Part shown: positions 28,480-37,385 of the stretch, one piece after another | Numbering within the stretch: the first letter of the stretch is position 1 | Layout: the number at the start of each line of letters is the position of its first letter | Source: Halomonas sp. SSL-5 | Lineage (GTDB): Bacteria; Pseudomonadota; Gammaproteobacteria; Pseudomonadales; Halomonadaceae | Direction: 5' to 3' | NCBI RefSeq assembly: GCF_030708455.1 | Contig: NZ_JAUYWF010000012.1 | Location: 1 to 64,000, forward strand | DNA: 64,000 bases | The notes under the pieces: model-generated | Seen by the model: the letters and a program-made list of their open reading frames with translations, nothing else | Told to the model about the DNA's origin: nothing | The model's database searches: none | Translations under genes and position numbers: made by a program

Positions 28480-29661
28480 GTGCCGCGCAGGGACCCGCCC
28501 ATCAACCGGGTGGTACTCACGCTTGCGTTGGTCGCGCTGGTGACCTGGCTCTCGCTCCCCCTGGGGAGTATCGCCCCCAACCGCATCGTGCCCGGTACCG
28601 CCTACACCATCGCCGCGGCCATCGGCTGGCCGCTGGCGCTGGTGAGCTGCCTGCCGCTGCTGGGCCTGCTGGCGCTGGCCTGGCGGCCCGGCAGGCTCGG
28701 CTATCCTCTGGCGCTGGGCCTGACCCTGTTGCTGCTGCTGGCACTGCCGGCCTGGCTGGCGCTGATGGCGGTACGGCACCTCGACCCCGAGCTGCCCCAG
28801 GCGCGGCTGGGTATCGGCGCGGCCTGGTGGCTTGCGCTGTTCTGGCTCTCGCTGTTGCTGATCGAGCTGCGGAGTCGCCTGGCGCTTGCCGGCTGGCGGC
28901 TGGCACTGTTGATGTTGCCGGTGGCGGTCGGCTGGTGGGTGGCGGCCGGTTGGCTCGAGCCGCTGGCGCTGTGGCAGGAGCTCTCGGGCCGCCGCGGTGC
29001 CTTCCTCGAGGCGGTGGTCGACCACCTGCTGCTGGTGGGCGGTGCCGTGGGGTCGAGCCTGGTGGTGGGGGCGGCGATCGCCCTGGCCATGCGCCAGAAT
29101 CCGCGCATCGAGCGTCTCGGCTTCGCGCTCCTCAACTTCCTGCAGACCATTCCCAGCCTGGCGCTGTTCGGCCTGCTGCTGGCGCCCCTGGCCTGGCTCG
29201 CCTCTCGGTTCGAGTGGCTCGCCGGCTTGGGGGTGAGCGGCATCGGCTGGGCACCGGCCTTCCTGGCCCTGCTCGGTTATAGCCTGTTGCCCATGGTGCG
29301 CAACACCTTCGTCGCCCTCTCCGAGGTGGACCCCGGCGTGCTGGAGGCGGCGCGTGGCATGGGCATGAGCCGTGGTCAGGTGTTTCGCCAGGTGCGCCTG
29401 CCGCTGGCCCTGCCGGTGGTGCTCGAGGGGGTGCGCATCACCACCGTCCAGGCGATCGGCCTGACCGCCGTGGCGGCGCTGATCGGCGCCGGGGGCCTTG
29501 GTACCTTCATCTTCCAGGGACTCGGGCAGGCGGCCATGGACCTGGTGCTGCTCGGCGCCCTGCCGATACTCGCCATGGCGCTGGCCGCCGATGCCCTGCT
29601 GGGTGCCCTGACGCGGCGCCTCGATCACCGCACCGACCTGGCCGCAGGAGCCGCCCCATGA
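28480..29661 (+). CDS. yehY: ABC transporter permease, YehY-like
   Basis: 393 residues, GTG start 4 bases after osmF, with GGAGGAG inside the end of osmF as ribosome-binding site. Several hydrophobic segments in the first half precede a BPD_transp_1 permease domain with the EAA loop EAARGMGMSRGQVFRQVRLP. The long N-terminal membrane extension is characteristic of YehY compared with the shorter partner permease. The stop overlaps the ATPase gene by ATGA. Confidence 0.88.
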   Translation: MPRRDPPINRVVLTLALVALVTWLSLPLGSIAPNRIVPGTAYTIAAAIGWPLALVSCLPLLGLLALAWRPGRLGYPLALGLTLLLLLALPAWLALMAVRHLDPELPQARLGIGAAWWLALFWLSLLLIELRSRLALAGWRLALLMLPVAVGWWVAAGWLEPLALWQELSGRRGAFLEAVVDHLLLVGGAVGSSLVVGAAIALAMRQNPRIERLGFALLNFLQTIPSLALFGLLLAPLAWLASRFEWLAGLGVSGIGWAPAFLALLGYSLLPMVRNTFVALSEVDPGVLEAARGMGMSRGQVFRQVRLPLALPVVLEGVRITTVQAIGLTAVAALIGAGGLGTFIFQGLGQAAMDLVLLGALPILAMALAADALLGALTRRLDHRTDLAAGAAP

Positions 29662-30614
29662 TCGAACTCAAGAGCGTCACCAAGCGGTTCGGTGGCGAGA
29701 CGGCGGTGGACGCCATCTCGTTGACGGTGAATCGCGGCGAGCTGTGCGCCCTGGTGGGCACCTCGGGCTGCGGCAAGTCCACCACCCTGCGCATGATCAA
29801 CCGCCTGATCGAGCACGATGGCGGCGAGATCCATATCGATGGGCGCCCCATCCGCGAATTCGACGGGCGGATCCTGCGCCGGCGGATCGGCTATGCCATC
29901 CAGAGTACCGGCCTCTTCCCCCACTGGAGCGTGGCCCGCAATATCGGCCTGGTGCCGCGGCTGCTCAAGTGGCCGGCGGCTCGGGTCGGCGAGCGTGTCG
30001 AGGAGCTGATGGCGCTGCTCGGCCTGCCGGTCGAGCAGTTCGCTGACAAGTACCCGTCCCAGCTCTCCGGTGGCCAGGCCCAGCGCGTGGGGGTGGCCAG
30101 GGCGCTGGCGGCGGATCCCGATATCCTGTTGATGGACGAGCCCTTCGGCGCCCTGGACCCGATCACCCGAGAGGGGCTGCAGGGCGAGTTGCGCGACCTG
30201 CAGTCACGGCTGCAGAAGACCATCGTCTTCGTCACCCACGACATGGATGAGGCCCTGGCGCTGGCCGACCGCCTGGTGGTGATGAATGCCGGACGCATCG
30301 TCCAGCAGGGCAGGCCCCTCGAGTTGCTGCGGGCCCCGGCCGACGACTTCGTGGCGTCGCTGCTGGGGGGCGACGATCGCGGTCTCAAGGAGGCCGCCAT
30401 CACTCGGGTGGCCGAGCGCATGCAACCGCTCTCGCTGCGTCTGCTGCCCCAGGCCCGGGTGCATCGCGACGCCACCCTGCGCCAGGCCCTGGCGGTGATG
30501 TTCCGCGAGCATGCCGACAGGCTGGCGGTGATCGACGACGAGGCGCTGCCGGTCGGGGAGCTCTCGCTACGGCGTATCGTCGGGGCGGGTCGCGAGGGAG
30601 GCAGTGACACGTGA
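29658..30614 (+). CDS. yehX: ABC transporter ATP-binding protein, YehX-like
   Basis: 318 residues, starting in an ATGA overlap. Walker A GTSGCGKS is at about 34-41, the signature LSGGQAQR is followed by RVGVARAL, and Walker B reads ILLMDEPFGALD. The C-terminal 60-80 residues form a partial CBS-like segment (LAVIDDEALPVGE), which in this family can sense ionic strength; here it seems shorter than a full tandem-CBS module. It energises import of the osmolyte bound by OsmF. It overlaps the next permease by GTGA. Confidence 0.9.
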   Translation: MIELKSVTKRFGGETAVDAISLTVNRGELCALVGTSGCGKSTTLRMINRLIEHDGGEIHIDGRPIREFDGRILRRRIGYAIQSTGLFPHWSVARNIGLVPRLLKWPAARVGERVEELMALLGLPVEQFADKYPSQLSGGQAQRVGVARALAADPDILLMDEPFGALDPITREGLQGELRDLQSRLQKTIVFVTHDMDEALALADRLVVMNAGRIVQQGRPLELLRAPADDFVASLLGGDDRGLKEAAITRVAERMQPLSLRLLPQARVHRDATLRQALAVMFREHADRLAVIDDEALPVGELSLRRIVGAGREGGSDT

Positions 30615-31342
30615 GCATGGCCCTCCTGACACGCTGGTCCGCGCCGCTGGTCTGGCTCGGCCTGCTGCTGGCCCTGGCAGTGGGGGGCGAATGGCTCGAG
30701 CCGCTGCTGCGCTGGAGCGAGCCGGAGGCGCGCCGGGTGCTCTACCCTCAGGCCGACCTGCTGACTTTGCTGTTGCGCCACGTCCAGGTGGTGGCCATCG
30801 CCTCGGGCCTGGCGGTGGTGATCGGGGTGGGGGCGGCGATCCTGGTCACGCGGCCGGGAGGGCGCGACTTCCTGCCCCTGGTGGCGCAGTTTGCCTCCAT
30901 GGGGCAGACCTTCCCGCCGGTGGCGGTGCTGGCCCTGGCGGTGCCGGTGCTGGGCTTCGGCACCTGGCCGATCATCGTGGCGCTACTGCTATACGGGCTG
31001 CTGCCCATCGTGCGCAACACCCTGGCCGGGCTCGAGGGGCTCGACCCCGCGATCGAGGAGGCCGCCCGCGGCATGGGCATGGGCGGCGGCCAGCGGCTGT
31101 GGCAGGTGGAGCTGCCCCTCGCGGCACCGATCATCCTCGCCGGCATCCGCACCTCGGTCACCGTGAACATCGCCACGGCGGCGCTGGGGGCCACCGTGGG
31201 GGCGAGCAACCTCGGCGCGCCCATCATCGCCGGCATCGTCAACGGCAATACCGCCTATATCCTGCAGGGCGCGGTGCTGATCGGCCTGCTGGCGCTGGCG
31301 GTAGATAGCCTCTTCTCCCGGTTGTTGCCCGCAAGGCAGTAA
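30611..31342 (+). CDS. yehW: ABC transporter permease, YehW-like
   Basis: 243 residues. The GTG at 30611 overlaps the yehX stop (GTGA); an ATG two codons later is also possible. Five to six membrane segments and an EAA-type loop EEAARGMGMGGGQRLWQVEL identify the second permease of the OsmF system. It closes the operon; no clear terminator follows in the 165-base spacer before the bkd genes. Confidence 0.88.
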   Translation: MSMALLTRWSAPLVWLGLLLALAVGGEWLEPLLRWSEPEARRVLYPQADLLTLLLRHVQVVAIASGLAVVIGVGAAILVTRPGGRDFLPLVAQFASMGQTFPPVAVLALAVPVLGFGTWPIIVALLLYGLLPIVRNTLAGLEGLDPAIEEAARGMGMGGGQRLWQVELPLAAPIILAGIRTSVTVNIATAALGATVGASNLGAPIIAGIVNGNTAYILQGAVLIGLLALAVDSLFSRLLPARQ

Positions 31343-31399
31343 GAACGTCTGTTGATATCGACCAAAGGTGGAGGCCTTTCGGCTGTCGATAATCGTCAG

Positions 31400-31415
31400 T
31401 TTACGTTAACGTCAT
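31400..31415. promoter_or_regulatory. LiuR-like palindrome upstream of the bkd operon
   Basis: TTTACGTTAACGTCAT contains the perfect 10-bp palindrome ACGTTAACGT (31403-31412). It closely resembles the TTTACGTTAACGTAAA-type operator that I recall for LiuR, the MerR-family regulator of branched-chain amino acid degradation in proteobacteria. It is 93 bases upstream of the E1alpha start. No liuR gene is in the window, so the regulator is inferred. Confidence 0.55.
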
Positions 31416-31507
31416 CTCGGGTTGCGTTGACCCCTCGGGAGCGATCCTCCTGGCAAGGGGCGAGACAAGCGACAACACTGCCCTCAAAAGGGGTAGAGGA
31501 TGCCAAG

Positions 31508-32719
31508 ATGACAACGACACAAGATATCCATTCGCCGCAGTTCCTGAGTGGCGATGAGTTCTCCATTCCCACCTTCCGCCTGCTCAAGCAGGACGGCAGC
31601 CTGTATGACGGCGCCGAGGCGCCGGAGCTCTCCCGCGAGCAGGCGCTGAAGATCTACCACACCATGGTGGCCACCCGGGTGCTCGACGAGCGCATGATGG
31701 CGGCCCAGCGCCAGGGCCGGCTCTCATTCTATATGCAGTGCACCGGCGAGGAGGCCGCGGTGATCGGTGCCACGGCGGCGCTCGACGATGCCGACATGAT
31801 CATGGCCCAGTACCGCGAGCAGGGCGCCCTGGTTTATCGCGGCTTCAGCTACGACGAGTTCATGAACCAGCTGTTCGGCAACGAGCTCGACTACGGCAAG
31901 GGCCGTCAGATGCCGATCCACTATGGCTCGCGCAAGCTGCACTACATGACGATCTCCTCGCCGCTGGCCACCCAGATCCCCCAGGCCGCCGGCTACGCCT
32001 ACGGCCAGAAACTCGCCGGCGAGGGCCACTGCACCCTGTGCTTCTTCGGCGAGGGCGCCGCCTCGGAGGGCGACTTCCACGCCGCCCTGAACATGGCGGC
32101 GGTGCACGAGGTGCCGGTGATCTTCTTCTGCCGCAACAACGGCTACGCGATCTCCACCCCCTCCATCGAGCAGTTCGCCGCCGACGGCGTGGCGCCGCGG
32201 GCCTTCGGCTACCGCATGCACGTGATCCGCGTCGACGGCAACGACATCCTGGCGGTGCTTTCGGCGACCCGCGAGGCGCGGCGCATCGCCGTGGAGCACA
32301 ACAAGCCGGTGCTGATCGAGGCGATGAGCTACCGCCTGGCGGCCCACTCCTCCTCGGACGACCCCTCGGGCTATCGCTCGAAGAAGGAGGAAGAGGCGTG
32401 GCGCGAGAAGGATCCCATCCTGCGCATGCAGCACTGGCTGACCGAGCAGGGCTGGTGGAACGACGACGAGGAGAAGGCGTTGCAGGAGTCGCTGCGCCGC
32501 GAGGTGCTCGAGACCATGAAGCGTGCCGAGAAGCGCCCGCCGCCTCCGCTGGACAGCCTGGTCAGCGATGTCTACGCCGACGTCACCCCGGCGCTGCAGC
32601 GCCAGCTCGACCGTCTCAAGACCCATATCCGTCAGTATCCGGAGAGCTATCCGAAGGGGGCACGCTCCCTGGACCCGGACGTTAAGGTCCGCGAGGACGC
32701 CAGCCAGGGAGGGGAGTGA
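31508..32719 (+). CDS. bkdA1: Branched-chain 2-oxoacid dehydrogenase E1 component, alpha subunit
   Basis: 403 residues from the ATG at 31508, with AGAGG upstream. It decarboxylates 2-oxo acids from Val, Leu and Ile using thiamine diphosphate. The TPP-binding stretch [14 protein letters not shown] followed by CRNNGYAIS, the [12 protein letters not shown] segment, and [12 protein letters not shown], which matches the phosphorylation-loop region of BCKDH E1alpha, favour the branched-chain enzyme over pyruvate dehydrogenase. It is the first gene of a three-gene operon; E1beta starts two bases after its stop. Confidence 0.9.
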   Translation: MTTTQDIHSPQFLSGDEFSIPTFRLLKQDGSLYDGAEAPELSREQALKIYHTMVATRVLDERMMAAQRQGRLSFYMQCTGEEAAVIGATAALDDADMIMAQYREQGALVYRGFSYDEFMNQLFGNELDYGKGRQMPIHYGSRKLHYMTISSPLATQIPQAAGYAYGQKLAGEGHCTLCFFGEGAASEGDFHAALNMAAVHEVPVIFFCRNNGYAISTPSIEQFAADGVAPRAFGYRMHVIRVDGNDILAVLSATREARRIAVEHNKPVLIEAMSYRLAAHSSSDDPSGYRSKKEEEAWREKDPILRMQHWLTEQGWWNDDEEKALQESLRREVLETMKRAEKRPPPPLDSLVSDVYADVTPALQRQLDRLKTHIRQYPESYPKGARSLDPDVKVREDASQGGE

Positions 32720-32720
32720 G

Positions 32721-33698
32721 ATGCCGACCATGAACATGCTGCAGGCGATCAACAACGCCCTGGATATCGCCATGGCCGAGGACGACAAGGTGCTCTGCTT
32801 CGGCGAGGACGTCGGCATCTTCGGCGGCGTCTTCCGCGCCACCAGTCACCTGCAGGAGAAGTACGGCCGCACGCGCTGCTTCAACACGCCGCTGGTGGAG
32901 CAGGGGATCCTCGGCTTCGCCAACGGCCTGGCCGCCCAGGGCTCGGTGCCGGTGGCGGAGATCCAGTTCGCCGACTACATCTTTCCGGCCTTCGACCAGA
33001 TCGTCAACGAGACGGCCAAGTTCCGCTACCGCTCCGGCGACCTGTTCAATGTCGGTGGCCTGACCATCCGTGCCCCCTACGGTGGCGGCATCTCCGGCGG
33101 TCTCTACCACTCCCAGTCGCCGGAGGCCTACTTCGCCCATACGCCGGGACTCAAGATCGCGGTGCCGCGCAATCCCTACCAGGCCAAGGGGCTGCTGCTG
33201 GCGGCGATCCGCGACCCGGATCCGGTGCTGTTCTTCGAGCCCAAGCGGCTCTACCGCGCTTCCACCGGCGAGGTGCCCGAGGAGGATTACCAGCTGCCCA
33301 TCGGCGAGGCGGAGGTGACCCGCGAGGGCACCGACGTCACCGTGCTCGGCTGGGGCGCGCAGATGGAGGTGATCGACCGCGCCGTGGAGCTGGCCGAGAA
33401 GGAGGGCATCTCCTGCGAGGTGATCGACCTGCGCTCGATCCTGCCCTGGGACGAGGAGAGCGTGGTGGAGTCGGTGCTCAAGACCGGCCGGCTGGTGATT
33501 ACCCACGAGGCGCCGCTGACCGGTGGCTTCGCCGGCGAGATCGCCGCCACCGTCCAGGAGCGCTGCTTCCTCTACCTGGAGTCGCCCATCGCCCGGGTGA
33601 CCGGCCTGGATACCCCCTTCCCGCTGACGCTGGAGAAGGAGTACCTGCCGGACCACCTCAAGGTGTTCGAAGCGATCAGGGCCAGCGTGGCCTTCTGA
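32721..33698 (+). CDS. bkdA2: Branched-chain 2-oxoacid dehydrogenase E1 component, beta subunit
   Basis: 325 residues, the usual E1beta length. AGGGAGGGG is the ribosome-binding site and the ATG follows the E1alpha stop by one base. The N-terminal pyrimidine-binding domain ([15 protein letters not shown], then NTPLVEQGI) and the C-terminal transketolase domain ([13 protein letters not shown]) are complete. It forms the alpha2beta2 heterotetramer with the preceding gene product. The residues [14 protein letters not shown] fit the branched-chain subfamily. Confidence 0.92.
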   Translation: MPTMNMLQAINNALDIAMAEDDKVLCFGEDVGIFGGVFRATSHLQEKYGRTRCFNTPLVEQGILGFANGLAAQGSVPVAEIQFADYIFPAFDQIVNETAKFRYRSGDLFNVGGLTIRAPYGGGISGGLYHSQSPEAYFAHTPGLKIAVPRNPYQAKGLLLAAIRDPDPVLFFEPKRLYRASTGEVPEEDYQLPIGEAEVTREGTDVTVLGWGAQMEVIDRAVELAEKEGISCEVIDLRSILPWDEESVVESVLKTGRLVITHEAPLTGGFAGEIAATVQERCFLYLESPIARVTGLDTPFPLTLEKEYLPDHLKVFEAIRASVAF

Positions 33699-33735
33699 TC
33701 CGATATCGGAAGCGACCAGTCGAGGAGACGACGAG

Positions 33736-35373
33736 ATGAGCGATTTCATGCTGCCCGATATCGGCGAAGGTATCGTGGAGTGCGAGGTAGTGGAGTGGCG
33801 CGTGGCCGAGGGCGACGCGATCGAGGAGGACCAGCCGGTGGTCGAGGTGATGACCGACAAGGCGCTGGTCGAGATCACCGCGCCGGAGGCGGGACGCATC
33901 ACCCGGCTGCATGTGGCGAAGGGCGACACGGCCCGCGTGCATGCGCCGCTGTTTGCCTATGAGGCCGAGGGTGAGACAACGACCGAGGCGGCTGCCGAGA
34001 CGTCGGCCAGTGTCGCGGAGGAAGCGGCCGCGCCTGAGCCCTCGTCTGCGCCGGCAGCCACCGGAGGCAAGACCAAGGACTTTATCCTGCCCGATGTGGG
34101 GGAGGGGATCGTCGAGTGCGAGGTGGTCGAATGGCGGGTCCAGGAAGGCGAGACCATCGCCGAGGACCAGCCGGTGGTCGACGTGATGACCGACAAGGCG
34201 CTGGTGGAGATCACCGCTCCCGAGGCGGGAGTGGTCAGCAAGCTGCATGTCGCCCAGGGCGATATCGCCCGGGTCCATGCGCCGCTCTACGCCTACCGCC
34301 CGGAGCATGTCGACGGCGAGGGTGGCGAGGTTTCCACTGCCGCCGAGCCTGAACCGCGGCCTGTGACCCGAAGTGTATCGTCCGACGATGGTGACGATGC
34401 GCGGGAACCAGAGCCTGGCCGCGGCCCCTACGGGCGGATCCCCGCGGCGCCGGCGGTCCGTCGGCTGCTGCGTGAGCATGGTCTCTCACTGGAAGCGGTG
34501 CCCGGCAGCGGCAAGCAGGGGCGCGTGCTCAAGGAGGATGTGCTGCGCTATCTCGAGAAGGGCAAGCTCGAGAAGGGCGAGCTCGAGAAGGGCAAGCTCG
34601 AGCAGGGCAAGGCGAGCGCCGCCGGCGAGAAGGCGACGGCCGCTTCCTCGACGCCTCCCACCCAGGGAGAGCCCCGGGTGGAGCCGCTGCGCGGGGTGCG
34701 CGCGGTGATGGCCAGACGCATGGTGGAGTCGGCCACCACCATTCCCCACTTCCAGTATGGTGAGGAGATCGATGTCACCGAGCTGCTGGCGCTGCGTGAA
34801 CGGCTCAAGCCCCTGGCCGAGGCCGAGGGCGTGCGCCTGACGCTGATGCCCTTCTTCATGAAGGCCATGGCGCTGGCGGTGCGCGAGGCGCCGATCCTCA
34901 ATGCGCGCCTCAACGAGGCGGTTGATGAGATCCACTACCTGCCCTCGGTCAATGTCGGCATGGCGGTGGACAGCCGCGCCGGGCTGCTGGTGCCCAACGT
35001 CAAGGGCGTGGAGCGCCTCTCGCTGCTCGGCATCGCCGCCGAGGTGGCGCGGCTTACCGAGGCGGCGCGCTCGGGCAAGGTGGCCCAGGAGGACCTGCGG
35101 GAGGGCACCATCAGCATCTCCAATATCGGCGCCCTGGGCGGTACCTATGCGGCCCCCATCATCAACGCCCCGGAGCTGGCCATCGTCGCCATCGGCAAGA
35201 CCCAGTGGCTGCCGCGCTTCGATGCCGAGGACCGGGTGGTCAAGCGGGCGATCATGACGGTGACCTGGGCGGGCGATCATCGGGTCATCGACGGCGGCAC
35301 CATCGCGCGCTTCTGCAATGCCTGGAAGGGTTACCTCGAAGCTCCCGAGAGCATGTTGCTGCATCTTGCCTGA
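33736..35373 (+). CDS. bkdB: Branched-chain 2-oxoacid dehydrogenase E2 (dihydrolipoyl acyltransferase), two lipoyl domains
   Basis: 545 residues. There are two lipoyl domains, with the lipoylated lysines at Lys42 and Lys154, both in MTDKALVE. An Ala/Glu-rich linker leads to a peripheral-subunit-binding domain at about 231-273. A lysine/glutamate linker built from four 5-residue repeats follows, then the acyltransferase domain with the catalytic His515 and Asp519 in HRVIDG. It transfers the acyl group to CoA. Most bacterial Bkd E2 proteins have a single lipoyl domain, so the duplication is notable. No E3 (lpd) gene follows, so the complex must use an E3 encoded elsewhere. Confidence 0.92.
   Translation: MSDFMLPDIGEGIVECEVVEWRVAEGDAIEEDQPVVEVMTDKALVEITAPEAGRITRLHVAKGDTARVHAPLFAYEAEGETTTEAAAETSASVAEEAAAPEPSSAPAATGGKTKDFILPDVGEGIVECEVVEWRVQEGETIAEDQPVVDVMTDKALVEITAPEAGVVSKLHVAQGDIARVHAPLYAYRPEHVDGEGGEVSTAAEPEPRPVTRSVSSDDGDDAREPEPGRGPYGRIPAAPAVRRLLREHGLSLEAVPGSGKQGRVLKEDVLRYLEKGKLEKGELEKGKLEQGKASAAGEKATAASSTPPTQGEPRVEPLRGVRAVMARRMVESATTIPHFQYGEEIDVTELLALRERLKPLAEAEGVRLTLMPFFMKAMALAVREAPILNARLNEAVDEIHYLPSVNVGMAVDSRAGLLVPNVKGVERLSLLGIAAEVARLTEAARSGKVAQEDLREGTISISNIGALGGTYAAPIINAPELAIVAIGKTQWLPRFDAEDRVVKRAIMTVTWAGDHRVIDGGTIARFCNAWKGYLEAPESMLLHLA
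34552..34611 (+). repeat. Four tandem 15-bp repeats inside bkdB
   Basis: Units of CTCGAGAAGGGCAAG start at 34552, 34567, 34582 and 34597, with single-base changes in the second and fourth. They encode LEKGK, LEKGE, LEKGK, LEQGK, a flexible charged linker after the E3/E1-binding domain. Copy number may vary between strains by slippage. Confidence 0.9.
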
Positions 35374-35380
35374 TCCTATC

Positions 35381-35458
35381 GGGACAGTCCCCGGCGGTGG
35401 TGCCGCCGCCGGCAGCGCACTCCGTGGTGGGCAGGGTGGCATGGCCGGGGACTGTCCC
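35381..35458. repeat. Perfect 14-bp inverted repeat, REP/MITE-like element
   Basis: GGGACAGTCCCCGG (35381-35394) and its exact reverse complement CCGGGGACTGTCCC (35445-35458) flank 50 GC-rich bases. The element fills the spacer between bkdB and the kinase gene. No T-run follows. Similar GGGACAGTCCCC units are, as I recall, recurrent intergenic palindromes in proteobacteria, so this may be a dispersed repeat that also acts as a transcript end. Confidence 0.75.
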
Positions 35459-35491
35459 TGATGGCCCGAGTGGTGAACAGGAGATACCTTC

Positions 35492-37339
35492 ATGCCCCAG
35501 GCGCCCCTGCAGCAGTTCTATATCCCCGAGGAGCAGTCGGTCTACCTGCTCAGCCAGGATGACGCCCGCAAGCTCAAGGCGTGGGTGGCGCTCTGCCAGG
35601 AGCAGCTGGAGCAGCTCGGCTATCGGGATATCGAGCTGGTCGGCAAGGGCGCCTACGGTTTCGTCTTCGCCGGCGTCACCGCCCTGGGGGACCAGTACGT
35701 CTTCAAGTTCACCCGGGTCAACCTGCCCCAGCATCTGCAGGATCGCCTCGAGGAGGAGGCCTTCATGCTGGAGCAGGTCGAGCATCCGCGGGTGCCACGG
35801 CTGATCGCCTATCAGCGGGTGCGCCACCAGTCGATCCTGGTGATGGAGCGCGCCCCGGGGCACAACCTCGAGGAGGTCTCCCTGCGCGAGGGGCGGCTGG
35901 CGCCGCGGCTGATCGTGCGCATCGCCGACCAGCTCGCCGATATCCTGCGCGCCCTGCGGCGCGAGGCGGGCCCCGCCGGGAAGCCCATCGTGCATGGCGA
36001 TATCAAGCCCTCCAACCTGGTCTACGATGCCCGCGACGAGACCATCGCCCTGATCGACTGGGGCTCGTCGGTATTCGCCCAGCTCGACGCCAACCAGCAG
36101 TTCGTGGCCGCCAACGTCATGGAGCTGATGTCCGACAACCTGCAGCAGACCAACGCCCGGCTGGGAGATGTCTACTTCATCGGCGAGGAACAGCTGAACG
36201 GGGCGCTCTCCTCGCCACGCTTCGACGAGCAGGGCGCCGCCGGCACCCTCTATGCGCTGGCCTCGGCGCAATCCTGTCGCTTCGGCTATCACGCCATTCC
36301 GGCCACCTCGCTGGGGCTGCCGGTGGAGTTCGCGCGCATGCTCGATGGCATGCTGGACCCCGACCCGCGCCTGCGCGCGAAGGCCGGCGACCACTTCATC
36401 CGCGAGATGCCACGCCTGGCGCGCACCGTGATGATCGACCTGCCCGAGGCGGCCGAGGTGGCGCTGGTGCCGGTGTGGGCGCGCCCCGCCAGCCGCGAGA
36501 TCGACACCGTGGTCTACAGCTCGCGCAAGGCCTTCCTGCGCGAGGAGGGCGCCCCGGAGACTCTCAACGACGTCAATGACGTGCAGCTCGATCGCTACTA
36601 CAAGAACTTCATGCAGGGCATGGGGGAGACCGAGAAGGCCTTCCTCGCCGCGGTGAGTCGCCTCGGCCGCTATCCGGTGGTCGGGGGGCTGGCGGTGCGC
36701 TGGGAGAGCGACGGGGTGTATATCGATACCACCCTGAACCTGCATGATCCGGCGCTGAAGCCGGCCTTCATCGCCGCGGTCAACAACATGGTCAACCTGG
36801 CCCGGGCCATCTACCGCCGGGGGATCTTCAAGAGCTGCCTGTTCAATGCCCGGGATACGCTGCACCTGGAGCGTGAGGGGCCGGAGCAGCCGTTCGTGAT
36901 CGAGCCGGGGATGCGGCTGCACTACGAGGTCAGCGCGGTGCCGGAGCTGGAGGATCGGGCGCGCCTGCACAGCTACTTCGAGGATGGCCCCGACCCCGAG
37001 GAGTTCCTGGTGCTGCCCGAGGCGATCATCGCCTCCCTGGAGGCCCTCAATGACATCCACCACACCGGCATGATCATCTTCGAGGCGCTGCCGGCGCATC
37101 TCAAGATCCACAGCTACTATCGCCTGCTGGATCCCTCCCGGGAGGCCGAGTTCCGCACCCGGCTGGAGGAGATCCTCGCCGCCGTGGGGCTGATCGAGGG
37201 GCTCGGCGTCTCCGGCTTCATGAAGATGCCCTACAAGGACACCCGCTTCTTCCCGCATGTGGAGCGCCAGCCGGAGCGGTTCTACCCGCGCAACCCGCGC
37301 CTGGCGGCCGAGCTGTCGGCTTCCCGGGAAAGCGGGTAG
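35492..37339 (+). CDS. Serine/threonine protein kinase with long C-terminal domain
   Basis: 615 residues. The kinase domain occupies about 45-330: glycine loop GKGAYGFV (51-58), ATP lysine Lys72 in FKF, catalytic HGD with Asp170, Asn175 in HGDIKPSN, and DWG (189-191) in place of DFG. A C-terminal region of nearly 300 residues has no recognised domain but looks conserved and globular (YKNFMQGMGETEKAFLAA). No membrane segment or signal peptide is visible, so it is cytosolic. AGGAGA precedes the start. It lies after the bkd operon, separated by the inverted repeat; targets are unknown. Confidence 0.85.
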   Translation: MPQAPLQQFYIPEEQSVYLLSQDDARKLKAWVALCQEQLEQLGYRDIELVGKGAYGFVFAGVTALGDQYVFKFTRVNLPQHLQDRLEEEAFMLEQVEHPRVPRLIAYQRVRHQSILVMERAPGHNLEEVSLREGRLAPRLIVRIADQLADILRALRREAGPAGKPIVHGDIKPSNLVYDARDETIALIDWGSSVFAQLDANQQFVAANVMELMSDNLQQTNARLGDVYFIGEEQLNGALSSPRFDEQGAAGTLYALASAQSCRFGYHAIPATSLGLPVEFARMLDGMLDPDPRLRAKAGDHFIREMPRLARTVMIDLPEAAEVALVPVWARPASREIDTVVYSSRKAFLREEGAPETLNDVNDVQLDRYYKNFMQGMGETEKAFLAAVSRLGRYPVVGGLAVRWESDGVYIDTTLNLHDPALKPAFIAAVNNMVNLARAIYRRGIFKSCLFNARDTLHLEREGPEQPFVIEPGMRLHYEVSAVPELEDRARLHSYFEDGPDPEEFLVLPEAIIASLEALNDIHHTGMIIFEALPAHLKIHSYYRLLDPSREAEFRTRLEEILAAVGLIEGLGVSGFMKMPYKDTRFFPHVERQPERFYPRNPRLAAELSASRESG

Positions 37340-37385
37340 CATCGGGCGTCGTTTCCGCGCCTGTCACAGGGAGGTGATGCTGCCC

